From Oxyruncus cristatus (taxonomy: Eukaryota; Chordata; Aves; Passeriformes; Cotingidae), in NCBI GenBank assembly GCA_013399855.1, contig VXAY01002606.1, positions 236,217-300,216 on the forward strand: a DNA stretch of 64,000 nt, in the 5' to 3' direction. Made by a program: the position numbers and the translations under genes. Shown here piece by piece: positions 24,286 through 38,543 of this stretch (within the stretch, counting starts at the first letter, position 1; every line of letters begins with the position of its first letter). The notes beneath the pieces were generated by a model. That model was not told the origin of the DNA, did not search any database, and worked only from the letters and a program-made list of their open reading frames with translations.

Positions 24286-24289
24286 GAGG

Positions 24290-24535
24290 CTCTTCTCACA
24301 CAGGCAGGTCTCCATTTCCCTGATCATCTTAACAGCCCTTTCTTGCATTCCCTCCAGTTTTGCATTTCTCTGAGGGATATGTGACCATACTGAACCCATT
24401 AATTCGTACAAGGGACTATATTACCTACGCCAGGATTGCTAACATTTTACCACTGTTAAAAACCTTTCTCATCATGTTGTCAAATCAGAATTGCCTGCCT
24501 TGCTGCCACACGATACTGTGAGCAACTTTTGCATG
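24290..24535 (-). mobile_element. Ancient CR1/L3-type LINE relic
   Basis: The antisense blocks 'ggtctccatttccctgatcatctta', 'cagccctttcttgcattccctccagtttt' and 'ctctgagggatatgtgaccatactg' resemble the 3' UTR of old amniote CR1 families ('tgagagatatggtgaccacaactg'). It is much more decayed than the other copies here. The match is from memory and needs a profile search. Confidence 0.6.
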
Positions 24536-27500
24536 GGATATTTTAAACCCTGAAGAAGTTCACTACAGAAACTGAATATAACTGATGAAGTAAGTGAATG
24601 TTTAAAAGACCATTTCTATTTTTCCCTACTTTATTCAAGGGTTGATACCAACTATAACATTAGGTGCTAACCAGTGCTAATGCTTTAACCTACACTTAGA
24701 ATCTCTGATCTGTTGTTGTTCTGGTCACGGTTTAATTTTATTTGCTGGGTGTACATTGTAGTATCGTTCATCTTGAGGTAGGAGCTGCAAGGGCTTGGAT
24801 AAAATGTCCAAATAGACAGTCTGGTTAAAGGTACTGGGGTGCTTTTCTGCCAGCTCCGTCACAAGCTTTTGATTAAAGTATATTGTGCAACTCTGGGTCT
24901 CTTAGTTCAAAAAAGCGAACTGACAAAGGATCTATTGTCCTTCTCTCCTGACTTAACCTGCAATATCCAAATTATCCTAAACCTACAAACCCAGAGCATC
25001 TTTGTGATGGTTAAATGAATGCTTAAAGAGAGCCTGGATTAGAAAGCTTATCCTGCCTGAGTTATACAGTACAAATGCTAAGGCGGATGTCATAGCCTTA
25101 CACCTCTAAAATTGAAACTAGAAAAAAGCGCTGTATCTCAGTTCCAACATGAAGGTCATCAGTTTGAAGCCCAAACATAGTTCAGAAACTAGTGCAGTTC
25201 ACCTGCTTGAATCTACTCTGTAGGAAGGGATGACATTCATATTCTGTTTTTAAAACTTAGAAATGAGACAGAGTACACTAAATGTACTCATTTAGAGATG
25301 AGATTGCATAGACGTTAATTACTGGGCAGGCTTGGTATCTCATGTATGCAAGTGTAGAAGCTGCTTAAGTGCACACACTTCTTCAGTAATCTTCACCAGA
25401 AGCGTAGGTACAACCCAAATGGATCACAAAGATCACAGAATGGAGGTGTATCTTATCCCAGACCCAGGTGTATCTTATCCCAGACCCACCCAGATATAAG
25501 CTCTGAGTCTGCTTTACCTGGCCATGGTGGGTTTGCTCTGTGTCCCACGGGAGTCATTGCCAGATCTGCAGCCACTGAGAAAAGGTTCAGTCTTTGCAGC
25601 TTCTAAGCCATTTGTTCCATACCTGTGCTATGATGCTGGGACCATGCACCTTCTCAGAGACCTACATCTTATTTTAGAAGGTAGAGAAAGGAGTTAACAG
25701 TGAGACTGAAGCTCTTCAAATTAGGAAGCTTCAGAAGGTAGCCACAGGCTAAACATGGCTTTTGTTGTAGACTGAGTAACAAAAGATACTGTAGTTTGAT
25801 TCCAAAGCAGTGATGGCAGACCCTCAGCACATCTGAGGACATGCTGAGGATTGATAATGTCCTGCTCTAGTTCTCTTAGAAAGTTAGTCCAAAAGTAAGC
25901 CAAAAAACATGTTAGAAGTCAGTTCAGGAAAGTTTGTAGTCAAAAGAGTCTCTTGACTCTTGACTCTAACCCGTGATAAACAAGGTTACTAATCAATGCC
26001 AGGTATTCCTCTTGTAATAGTATCTCAAGACCCTGGAGGAAGACTGAACCTCCACTGTCCTAAACATTGCATCCGACACCTGCATAATAAATAAAGAGAT
26101 TTCTTCGTCTGGTAATGTCAGTTAAGTTGTAGACAGGACTGATACACTGATACACTGCTCTTAAAAGTACTTGCTGTCTGTCTTGGACTCTTAATGGTAC
26201 CAGGCAGACACACGTCTTTCTACCAGCTGAATTTTATTTTAGAAGTTCTGCAGAAGCTTAGTTAGCCAGTGTGTCTCTCAGTCTGGGGGCAGGTGTTGGA
26301 CAAGGCATATCCCTACTTTTTCGTGCTCATCTTGGAGGATGAGAATCAGATTTCAAAACTCCAGGAATATCTCCAGGTTTAACCAGTTAAGGTTAAATTC
26401 TCTGCCCAGCCATTTGTTTTGTTTGTAACTCAGGGCTAGGTCCACAAAAGAACTTCAGTGGGGTCTCTGCTTCACCCTCTCATGCCTGAAGGTTTGACTA
26501 GTAGTGGAACACATCTTTTTGTTGCCAAATTTAATGGACTAACCAAAAATGTACAGCATATTTCAAAACTGAAAAGAACAGATCTCTCCAGGAGATCTTT
26601 TCACCAGCTTTCCTTAGAAGACATTTCAAAAGTTTAAAAATTCATTATTTTTTCAGAGGAAATGTGATACTGGATATTCCAGCTTAGGTAACATCAGTGG
26701 GACTGCATACTCCATGTAAAACTCCACGTAAAACTCCACATACTGCAACAGACACAATCTTAGCTGTTGAGAAGGTGTTCATTATTTTATGAGTTATATC
26801 ATCAGCTTATTCTAAAACATATTATATGCTACAACAACAGCTACCAGATGATAACATAATGCAACTCATAGCATAGATACATGCCATAGAGAAAGGCCAT
26901 TACTGTCGTTACTAAGTGAAATCTATGGATAAAGATGTTTCTTACACAATTTCTAAATATTTTATAGGAATATAAAATGTATTATTAGACAGACTGAAGT
27001 ATACCATTATGCATCCTTCAAAATTAAAGTGCTACTAGAAATACATAACACTCAAACCAGCATCAGTTAGAGTTAAGTTTGCATTATGTTTTAACTGCTG
27101 TTTTAATGTAGTTTCTCAAACAAATTCCTTTTGGGCTAAAATTGCCTATGGTCTTCTATAGATCAAAGATCTCACCACATACACCGCCACTCCCCATACT
27201 GCATTTAAAGCAAAATCAAAGCACATTTGTTACAGGACTATGGAAATGACAGGTCTGGGGGTGGGGGGGAGGCTGTGTTTCTAACCAAAACTTCATTTTA
27301 ATTAGGAAAACAAGTTAAAAGAATTAACTTCAAAGTTGGCCCACTTTCTAATTCTTATGTGAGAGTTAAAAGTCCAGATGAATTTAATGAAATCTCCTTG
27401 TCTCAAAGCAGGGAGACTTCCTACTGGGAATTCAAAAGGTGCACAGGCACTTTCTGCCCTCTGTGGCTCTATGTGCCATTACAGAAGGGCAGTTGAGAAT

Positions 27501-28302
27501 GGTGATGACATTTAAGACCACTCTGCCTTCATAATGCCATATAGATAAAAGCTTATCTTGAAGACATGCTTTGACAAACTTAGTTTCACTGGGCATCAAG
27601 CCCATTAGCTAAAAAATCCCCACATCAGAAATCCTTTGGGAAATTAGACTCCTTAGTCAGTTTTATATAGTATTTCAGTGCTATTGTAGCAATTACAAAA
27701 GAATATCTCACATATTCCCTGTGCATTTTGGGGAACATCTAAGTAGTGGGGATCCCATATGGGCTGTTTAAGGCTATTGCATACAATTTTCCCAAGGTCT
27801 GTTTTGTATGTGCATAAAACCCATCTAATTTCAACCCCTTCTCTTCGAGGTAACTTAGTGCTAAACAAAGAATCCTTATTGTTAAATTAATAAGAAGGAG
27901 TTTCTGAAAGAAACAGAAATTGTTTGACTGGAGGAAATAATATACTGTCATTTTGAAAGGTGGGTAGAGCTGCTTGAATGCTGATGTGATACCTAAGTGA
28001 TAATTCAACATTTGCAGTAAGAGCGTTTGTCATTTGCACAGTTACAATATTCAGCTGGTGAAAAATGTGTGCTTTTATGAGGAAACTTGTGGAGCCAGCT
28101 ATAGGGTTCAAAAGATCATGCAAAGAGAAGACGGGTGAGTAGATTTGGCTCAGTATGATAATGAAGGACTGGATGTAGACCTCAAGTGTTTCAGAATAAA
28201 GCTGTATTTATGTACATAAATATTATTACAATATGGTATTACTGAGATGGCAAACATTTGTTTGTTCTTGAAAGGTGTCATGAAGGTGGAATTTGAAGAA
28301 CT
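24536..28302. other. Intergenic DNA with a 22-bp tandem duplication
   Basis: AT-rich non-coding DNA. It contains a perfect 22-bp duplication at 25444-25487 and three imperfect copies of an AAAACTCCA-type unit near 26708-26742. No gene recognised. Confidence 0.5.
25444..25487. repeat. Perfect 22-bp tandem duplication
   Basis: The unit AGGTGTATCTTATCCCAGAC plus CC occurs twice back to back (25444-25465 and 25466-25487) without mismatch. Confidence 0.95.
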
Positions 28303-29115
28303 GGGGGAAAGGCTTTATTGAAGTCCAGTGGACAACATCCACAGCCTTTCCTTCATCCACTAAGCGAGTGACCCTGTCATAGAGGAGATCACATTGGTCA
28401 AGCAGGACCTGCCTTTCCTAAACCCATCTGGCAAGGCCTGATCCCCTGGTTCTACTTCATGCACCGTGTAGTTGCACGCAAGATGATCTGTTCCATAACC
28501 TTCTGCTGCCAGTGAGGTCAGACTAACAGGCCTGTTTTTCACCAGATCTTCCTTCCAGTCCTTCCTATGGATGGGCATCACAATGGCCAACTTTCAGTCA
28601 TCTGGGACCTCCGGTGGATCCCATCCAACACCATAAACTTGTGAGTGTCTAGGTGGCTCAGCAGGTCACTAACTACTTCCTTCTGGATTATGGGAGATTT
28701 ATTCTGCACCCCGTTCCTGTCTACCAGCTCAGGGGTCTGACTACCCCGATGATAACTTGTCTTTCTGTTAAGACTGTGGCAAAAAAAGGCATTAAGTACC
28801 TCAGTCTTTTCCTCATCCTTCATGACAGTGTTTCCCTCTGCATCCAATAAAAGATAGACATTCTCCTTGGCCCTCCTTTTGTTATCAATTTATTTGTAAA
28901 AACATTTTTTTGTTATCTTTCACCATGGTGGTGAGATGGACTTCTAGTTCAGCTTTCACCTTTCTAATTTTCTATCTTCATGACCTAACAACATCTTTGT
29001 ACTCTTCCTGAGTTTCCTGCCCCTTCTTCCAAGGGTCATAGACCCTCTTATTTTTTTCCCCTGAGTCCTAGTCAAAGCTCTGTGTTCAGCCTGGCCAGTT
29101 TTCTTCCCCGCTGGC
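28303..29115 (-). pseudogene. CR1 LINE internal ORF2 fragment (linker and start of reverse transcriptase)
   Basis: Minus-strand remnant of CR1 ORF2. The translation shows NAFFCHSL (847-578 frame), DLLSHLDTHKF and DGIHRRSQ, which correspond to the segment just before the reverse transcriptase, then HRKDWKEDLVKNRPVSLTSL, the RT block usually read 'KEDPGNYRPVSLTS'. The two parts are in different frames, so the copy is dead. In DNA, 'cacagcctttccttcatccactaagcg' and 'gtcaagcaggacctgcctttcc' are diagnostic. The fragment has neither the 5' region nor the 3' UTR, so it is an internal piece, probably cut by later rearrangement. Confidence 0.9.
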
Positions 29116-32100
29116 AGCTAAGAGCTGAGGAGAGCATCTCACTAATACATCTCACATCAGAATAACAGGTTACACATGTACTACTAAAGCATCTGGCATG
29201 GACAGCATATCTACACACTATGAACCTAGTTTAGCTCCCAAAGCAAGGCGCCCATACAACTTATTGGGAATGTTCCCTGCCCTTCTCTAGCAGCTATATA
29301 GCAGAGTCCAGATCAGGGCTGGGCTGGGCTGGCAGGTCAGTAATTCAAATATTTGGGCTCAAGCAATAAAAAAAAGCCCTGGAGCAGGTCAGTTTTCTGT
29401 TATAAATAATACTTTGGTTTCTCTACATACCCATATCTTTTGTCTTTCATTGTCCCATTTTCTCTTTAAGACACATTTCTAGCAGTCCTTTCAATAACTG
29501 AGCAGATTAGACTTTATTACAGTTGCTAATGTGAGAGAAGCACAGAAGTCCTTTTAGTATTACTTGTCTTACCTAACTTCAGTTGTCACAGTTAGACTAC
29601 CTAACTAACAAGCCAGAGAGGGAAAAGCACCTAAAGGGTGATTTGTTGATTTGTTCCATCCTTTCTTAACATTTTTTTTTTTTTAATGAGGATTACATCA
29701 CTCCCTGAAGGAACCTAAGTCCCTATGGAAACAGAGCATATCTTTCTGAGGAAAGTAACTCTTGAACTTAAGTTTATTATTAATTTAGAGAGAAAAGTGT
29801 AAGTTGTTATCACAATATTTGCAGTGTTTTATGATACAGCTTTCTTTGCAGACTGCAGAATCACTTCTTTATGACAACTTTTGTTTTCCAGTATAACAAC
29901 AAAAGGGAAAATTATGTTTGAAAAATCAAGGGGCAGCCACTATTTCATGAAAAGCCGATACAGCATGAAGTATTAGAACTTTCAGAAAGAGAATGAATTA
30001 AGTCTGTAAAATAACGTCACTGTACTACAAACAACATGCTTCGAGATATAATGTGAAGGGATGTGAGAAGAGCAATACCACTAGATGTCACCATTCTTCC
30101 ACCCAAAATTCATCAGCAACCGGCCTGATAAAATCTTAATTCATGATTTGCCAGCTCTGTTGGTTTGTATTGCAATCAAAAGCTATGTGGTATCATTTGT
30201 TTCTGGTGGCATTGTGTTTAGATAGTTTTAAATCCTAATTCTCAGGTGAAAACCCGATTTTGGGGTTGAGGCTAGCCCAGATTCACGAATCTAAGAGGAA
30301 ACATTGATGGTTAAGTTCACCCAATAATGCTGCTGCCGCTCAGTCCAGCTGGCAGTGCATTGTTGGAGAGCATGAAGTCAAGATCCTATTCCCATTCTAC
30401 TACTGATGTACTGTATTACTTTGGCAAGCCATTTCACCTTAGCTTTTCTATTTTCAGTTTACTATAAACACAAGTTTCCTCCATGCAGGAACTAAGCCCA
30501 GAAATGTTGTTTGTTGGACCATCTTTATCTTAATTCAGTGACAGGTATTGCACCAACGGTCTGAAAAAAACAGTTATATAGGTCCAGCTGAGAAAAGTGC
30601 TGAGGGAGATATCCACTCCCTAATCTAGCCTTACTTATTATCCCCCATTCTGAGCAATCACTAAAATTTCCCTGGAGTCAGAGCAGGGATTAGAGGTCTT
30701 GTTGGATGTACTTAGTACAGGACATCTGAAGTCATCAGTTCCTGCTTCATCTCATATAATTCAATGAATAACATTGCACTCAGGTTTAAGTTTGTTGGAT
30801 ACAGATAGGAGCTGAATTCAGTTCATCTCCTGGATAGGCCAGTTGTCTTTTATCTGCTCTGATCCCCGATGGGGTTTCCTACTTATTTTTTTTCATCAGG
30901 AGTACAGTTAAGTGGAATTTTATAAAAATGCCTCATTGACAGGATCTTTATTTTCTCATGGATAGATCTGCTCATTTGGAGCGTAAGGGGAAATACTTCC
31001 TCTCATCTCTAATAAGACATGGGAGCAAATGGAATCTTCCCTGCATTTGAATTTTCTCCTGTCTTATTCCATGAGGTACTTTAGTGCTTCAAAGACAAAT
31101 GCGCAGAATAACTGCACAATATCCACAACAGAAAAGACCATATCTAAGGTCAAATTGAGTATCTATATTCCAACCACAGAATCAACTAAATATGTTCAAA
31201 ATGGATCTACTAAGCTCTTATTTTTCCACTGGCAGTCCCCTCTGACTCCTGCAGTAATCCTCTCCTTGAGCTGAGCTCCTGTATTATCAGGTATGTGCAG
31301 GTAAGACCCCAAACACGAAAGGCTCCTTTCACGTTCTGATGGGAATACCATATTTTGGATTTGAAGAGAAGGATTTTTTGAGCCAAATGGCCTGTTCCGT
31401 TATCACTGCCATATGAATTACTAGAAAGACACAAAGTGACTGATGAGGAAAAGTACAAAGGTTACTATAAAAAGAACATAAACCGTCAGCCCTAATAGGG
31501 ATAGTGATTATATTTAATTATGTATTTAAATGCTGAACAGCTTGACTGAGACATGCTTGTATCTATCAGTATATGTTACCAATGAAAGGCTGTGCCAAAC
31601 ACTTTCCTTCATCCTGTCAGCACACTAGGTGTCAACACAAAATAGTAGTCCACACTGTTCCCCAGAGGCTGCTCAGTTTGGAGTGAGGCACAGGATGGAA
31701 GACAATGCTCAGACTGCAGAAAAAGCAGAAATAAACCTGCATAAGATTTCACATACTTTAGTTTAAAATAGATACCATGTAAGTACAATCCCAACCCATC
31801 ATGCATAATTTTCTTGCAAACAGACAAATCTGGTGTTACACGCTCTGAAATGAACAAAGCAATAATTTTTATATTCCAATATTAGATTTTAAATATATTT
31901 GTAAAACTATAACAACAGGGATACTTTCAAAATAGAGGAACTCCAAAGTTTTTTGTCACAAAGTTCATGAACATACACAGGTTTTAGATGACAATGAAGG
32001 ATGCGAATTGACATGAGTTTTTTCTAAGAAATCATAAACTTTAAATGAGCTCTTAAAACTATAATCTAAGATGTTCAATGGGCAGCCCTAGGGCTAACCA

Positions 32101-34057
32101 AAGAAACATTAACTATTTTTACTTTTTGTAGTTTTAAAGTTTACTTATGTTGTATTTTATGTAGTCATTTGAAGGAGAGCTTTGGTAAAATAAATCTCAT
32201 CAATTTATTAGTATCTACACCTAAGAAGGTATTTACGTTAGCTAAGTTGTCCAGGCTTCCTGTATAATCCAAGGATATTTAGTAAACAGAGTTCAGTCTA
32301 GAAAACAATTTCTCTCTCTTTGGAGTAGACACCTACTAAGTAAGCTCTCACTTATTCTCTGAAATGGGAAATCTTGTGTCCAGCCACCATAGCAGACACA
32401 CATGTGGAAGACATCAGAGTTGAATCCATCACTGATCACTTGCACAGACAGTACCATTTCCTCAATAACACATCAGGGTTGGACAAAGCTGCCTAAAGGT
32501 GTTTTAGCAGTGTAGGCAAACTCGAGCATTACTATGACACGAATGAGGCTGTTCTTTCTGACACGGAAATGAGACAGTAGTTTGCTTTCTGGAGGAAATG
32601 CTCTGGTCCTATGAAGTAACCTTCTTTGCATGCCCTTACCCCTCTCACAGCCATCCCAGCAGCAGCTGGCTTACCTTGGCGTTGTGATTTATCTAAAGCA
32701 AGAAGATGGATGGGTCATTGTTCCTGCAGCAAGTGTGCAGCTCTGGGCCTTTATAGTGCTGAGGTACAGTCCAAACTTATAGGAAGCAGTGAAAAGTCTG
32801 CATTTTCATTCAGAATATTCTGAAGTAGATTTGTGCATCATTCAGGTTTCTGAAAAGGCTGTTTTCACTAGTCAGTTACTAATAGCAACTATTTAGATAA
32901 AACAGATGCAGCTACCAAAACTGAAGGGATAATTAAAAAAGCAGCTTTGTTTTCTGTCTGGATTTTGAGACATTGGAGGCACTCACAACTCATTTTTTTA
33001 ATAGTTCTCCTTAACTATATGAGACAGAAACGTCCTGTAAAACATTTATTTTTCCTCAAAAAAAAAAGAAATTAATATTTTCATGCCAGTCCAGAATGGG
33101 AATGAGTTTCAACAAATATAAATTTCTTGTTGGAAAATGTACTTAGTTTCCCCTAAATTTAGGCCTTTACTAGAAAGGTTGTCATGAATGGCAAGAACCT
33201 GAAATGTTGTGATCACTGATATACTTCCTTGTGCCTTCACTGTACCTTTTTTTGTGTCTAGCAATTTGCGCTTTCCCTCATTCATTTTTTCAGTTTTCTT
33301 CTTAAATGTGAAATTAAACACTGAGCCTGATTTGCTGTTTTCACTCCCACATTTCTTTCATAAAAATAAGATGCTTTTAAAATCCTGCTGCTGTCACACA
33401 TGGCCTGTTATGTATCAACAAATTATATTTTTGTTTGATTCCAAAAAAAGTGGAGTCAGCAGTTGGAATCAGACAATGTCCTTCATTTTTCTGTTTTTAT
33501 TTGACAGCATGGTGTACAGGGTAGAATATTTATAGCATTTATTGCTCTTATATTTCTCTTCCACACTAAAGTATCTCCATTTCAAATTAACAGTTTGGTT
33601 GAGGGCTTTAATCTAAAAAAAGACATATTCTCTGTGATTACTTTAGTTCTACTCTAATTTTACTTTCTATTCCGTAAAAAAATCTAACTCTATCCTCCAA
33701 GATGTATCTTCCTCTGGGATTTCAGAAAACCTTTAAAAATGTACTTTCAAAAATGCTTTTGAAAACCCAGCTTCCCTCAGTTTTGCTTTCTGAGTGACTA
33801 AGCTCCCAGTTTTCCCATTCAAACAGAAGGAAATATGGCTCTAGTCAGAGTGGGCTGGAAGCCTGATCTTCCTCACTACTATGAGCATGTCTAGACTTAC
33901 CCTTTGACATAGATATCTTACTTTTCGGCACAAAGTCAGTAGATAGTGTTAAAATACCAGCAGTTACCTGTACCTGGACTTACTTCTTACTGTAGGGAGG
34001 GCAGAGTAATGGTAGAACATATACACTGAGATTTGTAAAGTCAAAGGCTTTGTATTT
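29116..34057. other. Intergenic DNA, no gene recognised
   Basis: AT-rich non-coding sequence with short T- and A-runs (for example 29671-29685). No recognised gene or repeat family. Confidence 0.5.
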
Positions 34058-34445
34058 CATAGAATCACAGAATCATTTAGGCTGGAAAAAATCTCTAAGA
34101 TCAGCGAGTCCAACTTTTAACCCAGCACTGCCAAATGCACCACTAAATCACGTCCCCAAGAGCCACAGCTCCACACCTTTTCTCTACCTCCAGGGATGGT
34201 GATTCCACCACTTCCCTGAGGAGCCTGGTCAAATGCTTGACAACCCTTTTTCCTAATATCCATTGTCAGCCTCCAGTGGTGGAACTCTCCTGTCTCATGG
34301 TTCCTCTCATCCTGTCACTTGTAACCCGGGAGAAGAGGCCAACCCCCACCTCACAAAAACATAGGTTTGGGTAGTTATAGAGAACAGTAAGGACTCTTCT
34401 CAGTCTCTTTTTCTTCAGGCTATACAATCCCAGCTTGTTTAGTTG
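34058..34445 (-). mobile_element. CR1 LINE 3' end
   Basis: It opens with the antisense tail CATAGAATCACAGAATCATT, then AGGCTGGAAAAAATCTCTAAG, 'gcgagtccaacttttaacccagcactgcca' and CTCCAGGGATGGTGATTCC. It continues with 'cacttccctgaggagcctggtc', 'tgacaaccctttttcctaatatcc', 'gggagaagaggccaacccccacctc' and 'cttcaggctatacaatcccagc'. This is the standard CR1 3' UTR, about 390 bases, 5'-truncated. Confidence 0.93.
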
Positions 34446-37400
34446 AAAATGAACGTTACCCACCTTTGCAATGAACACTAACCGAGTTCTTGACTATCAC
34501 AACATTTTAACAAGACTCATCTGCCTGTACAGCTGACACCTTCCTTTTTTCTATTTTCAATGCCCGCTCTTCATCTGGAAGCAAAGCAGGCCATATGAAG
34601 TGGAGCTGCATGACACACCGGGTGTGCTCTCCAAGCAGCAGTCTACTCCCACATTATCACCTGCCAGACAAGGTCCGTAGATTCAGAGTCTTTCTGTCCC
34701 TGCGTCCTAAGCAAGTTTGGTCATTCTGGGGACCTCAGTGTGTAAAGAATTCAAGTATTTAATATTCATGTTAATGTGCATATGCTTGAAGTTAGGCAGA
34801 ATCTTAAATAATAGAGGTAATTTACAGAATCAGGATCTAATTCTGGCAAAGAACTATGTTTTGGCAGTATAAGTTCTTCCTCCCAAAGAGCTATATAAAG
34901 TCTCTCTGCAGGCCCAGATTCTAAAATACTGGGGCCGATATCATCCCTGGAATTACACTGTTAAGCTTCCAAAAACACTTCTGCAAAGAAAACAGACTGT
35001 AAGCCAAACAGATGATTTTGATTATTAAGAATATGTTCCTAAAAGTAAAGTTACAGTGACTCTTAAACAGTGCTACAGTGTTCTTAACTACAAAAACAAA
35101 ATGTGAAATAAAGACACCCTCAAAGATAACACACACATAAGATTACAAATTACCTGACAGGTTTCTCCAAAGCAAATAGAGAAATGCTGAGGGGCGGTAC
35201 CCATTATTATGTTTTGCCTACACCATCTACATTATGGAAATATTTTGGAGATTGCATTACGTGAGACAGTCAAATCACCCTAATTTAGAAGTAAGCCTGA
35301 GATTAAACAAGCTTTGTGTAAAAGCCTGTTAAAAGAATAGCCTTTATTTCTTCTGTTCTCATCTCCTTTTGTTATCTCTGCTTCACATTCTCAGCACCTT
35401 CCAGATGTGCATTCATGTGTGTGTCTGTGTGTGCAAGTTTTCATTGTTATGAGGGCTGCTATTTGTGAGGCACTAGGTTTTATGAATAAAGGAGTCAGAG
35501 TTCATGTGCCAGCCCATTATCTCCCTCCTTGTAATAAAATTAGTTTAAAAAACATGGCACTTCAAAAGCGCCTAAATTGGGATTATGTTTATATGGTCTT
35601 TCAGATTTTGAGTTGTTTTGCAGGGAGAATGGGAACAGAGTTCCATTTAGTTGCAACTATTTGTCTTACATTTCACTGAAAACTTGCAGAAGGCTCAAAG
35701 AACTGAAGGGCAATAAAAAAAAAAAAAAAAGAAAAAAAAGACATAAAAATAAAGAATAATAAGAAAATCACAGGCTTTCACAATCCTTTCTCCTTAATTT
35801 CTTCCCTTGCTCCGGGATGTTTTCCTTTTTTGATTAGCTTGTTTTTCCTGGTGTTTACCTCAGAGATGTACACAACCACATTAGTGCTGCCATGCAGTCT
35901 CTTAGCTGATGCCAGTCCCCTCCCAGCTTCGAACATGAGCTCTAACAGTTTGCTGATAGCAGCCTCTTTTCTCCCTCCCCCTCTTTATTCCAATTCTTCT
36001 CAAGTTTTATGAGGGAAAAAAAATCTTTTAGTGCTTGATTTTTTTTTCCCCCTATACATTCTAATAACAATTTCCTAGTTTTTCTGATTCTTATATGTCA
36101 GTAGAGCATAAATATCTGTGATTTAAAAGGCTGTTCAAGAGGGCTATGGACATGATCAGAGAATGGATGGGTAAGTTCACAAACTGAAGCATCAAGAATG
36201 TTGAGCTTCTGTCTGAATTGATGAGTGAAGGATCACAGTTTGGGGTTAGCATGACCCAGTTCTACATCATTTAAATGCTGGAGCACCACTACACTGACAA
36301 ATGCAGACAAGCCTTCTATGATTACCCCAAAACTGGAAGTACTGGAGATAGCTGCACAAGCTAACATAAGCCAGCCCATTTCCAAATACAGTCTGGAAGA
36401 GTCAGTCCAACACTGCACCTGAACTAATGTTCTTGTCCAATGGCTTACTACCTTAGATGCCTCAGCACACTAAAACATCTGGACTCCATCTGGATCCAGT
36501 TGCCTATTTTCACAGGAGTCTAGATTTGCCACAGCTGTGTGGCCAGAGACCTCAAATCTCTGTGAGATAAGACTGTTTTCCCTTGAGACTGAACCCTAAA
36601 TCCATCTGTCTTCTGAGCAGAAATATCCATAAGTGTTGGGGAAAATAAAGTTATACAAGAGACTTTTCCCCTTGGAGAGGTAAGGAAAGGGCATACAGAA
36701 CAGCAAGAATAAGGGATAGACAAGCAAAGAGCAACAATCTGTAAAGAAACCTCAGTGGTAGATAGGGAATTGTCTGATAGTTCCTCATGCTTCTTGTTAT
36801 CATTCAGAAAAATACAAACCTAATACTTGAAATTATGGCAGGCCCTTGAATTTCAAGAAGAAAATTAACTCTGGCTTCTGCACACACACAGAGAAAAAAC
36901 TGTAGCTTATGTTTAATTATTGGGTTTTGGTAAGGGTTTTTTGTTTGTTTGTTTCCAAGGGAACAGAACATATAGTGATTGAAAGCACATGTTGCTAAAT
37001 TAATGTCCTGGAGAAATCCCAAGTGGCTTAATGTCATGCAGCCTAATTTAATTTGGTATTAATAGTACAGTTTGCCAAAAACATTGCTGGTAGTGTGAGG
37101 TTTGGTGTGTGTGTGCTACTGCAAAAAGTAAAGGGTTATTGTATCAATGTTTTAGCTTACTGTGTCCACTGACTCAAAAAATATATTCAGAGTCCAGATC
37201 CCTGGAATTATTTATGTGCCTAAATGCCACTATCACTTTGTGACCCTATCACAGGGTCTGTGTAGCTATATGGGGAGGTGTCTGTGTTTTGAATCATATT
37301 AGAGAAGTGTAGCAGAGACATTTAAAACGTTTGTTAAAACAAATTAATCCTAGATATGCGACAGATTCTAATGGTGTTTCTTATACTTCCAGTGGTCTAA

Positions 37401-38482
37401 AATATGAAACTGGTGTTCTCTCTAAAAGCAGAATGACGTAAGAGTTTCCATTGCACAGCATGGTAACAACAGCATGGCCTCCAAGGGTTAGAGGTTAATA
37501 GAAAAGCCATGTGTTAAAATCAGGATCAGGAGGAAAGCTGTTAAGATCACCCTTAATATGCTGTGATGGCAACAGGGGAACCTCTAACTTCAGTGACACA
37601 TAAAAAATATCTGCACAGCTCAGAGGCTTTCAGATTCACAACTCCTGCTTGTAGGAGTAAACAGAACTCGTGATATCTGGTGACTTCTTCAGAGTATGAG
37701 GACAAGAATAAATACATAGTTCAAGCAAATAGGCAAAAGTCAAGAAATAAATAATATGCAATAAGCAACATCCATCACGTAAAACAAGAAACCATAAGGG
37801 CATTGGTACTTGGGGGGAAGACGAAGAAAAGACAAGCCTGTGACCTTGCAGAGGGTAAGAATTATCAGAGAGAATTGGATAGAGAGGATCATAATGTTTA
37901 ATATTTTTTGCGCTAGTTTTCATTACCAAATGATGTTTTCACAATCAATGACATCAACAGAGAAAAATTCTCAGCTTTAAATGGGAATAGACCGTCTTAA
38001 ATGCATTACATTATCAGGAATTCTTAAATTTCATTTGTCATTACTGAAGAGCCACCAAACACAACTTAGCAGCCATTAGCAGTTATCTGTAAATAAATTG
38101 AAATGAATGTATGAATGGAAGGGAAATATGTTGCTGCTCTTCAAAAGACGGGAAAACAACATGTGGAATTACAGGTTTTCTGCTTCAATTAAATTCCTAG
38201 AAAAATACTGGAACAAATAAAAAAGCTATTCATGGTCATCTCTATGAAAGCAGAGAAAAGTCTAATAAGCTATATGGGTTTATCATGAGCTAAAAGCCAG
38301 GGGTGTGACATGAAAGAAAGGAGATGTCATACACTTGGTCTTCATCTGAGTTTCTTTAGAATCATTGATAACTTAGATGATGATATATGCAAAACATCCT
38401 ATTCAATAGAGACAACTCTGAAGCTTAGCATACAATTTGTAATAATTTATTACCTGAATAGAAGCCAGGCAACAACAGGCTG

Positions 38483-38543
38483 TTCTGCAAAAAAAAAGGA
38501 AGCAGTTCTGCAAAAAAAAGGAAACATTTCTGCAAAAAAAAAG
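38483..38543. repeat. Three tandem TTCTGC-A(8-9) units
   Basis: TTCTGC followed by a run of A and a GGAA-like spacer repeats at 38483, 38506 and 38528 (periods 23 and 22). Confidence 0.85.
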
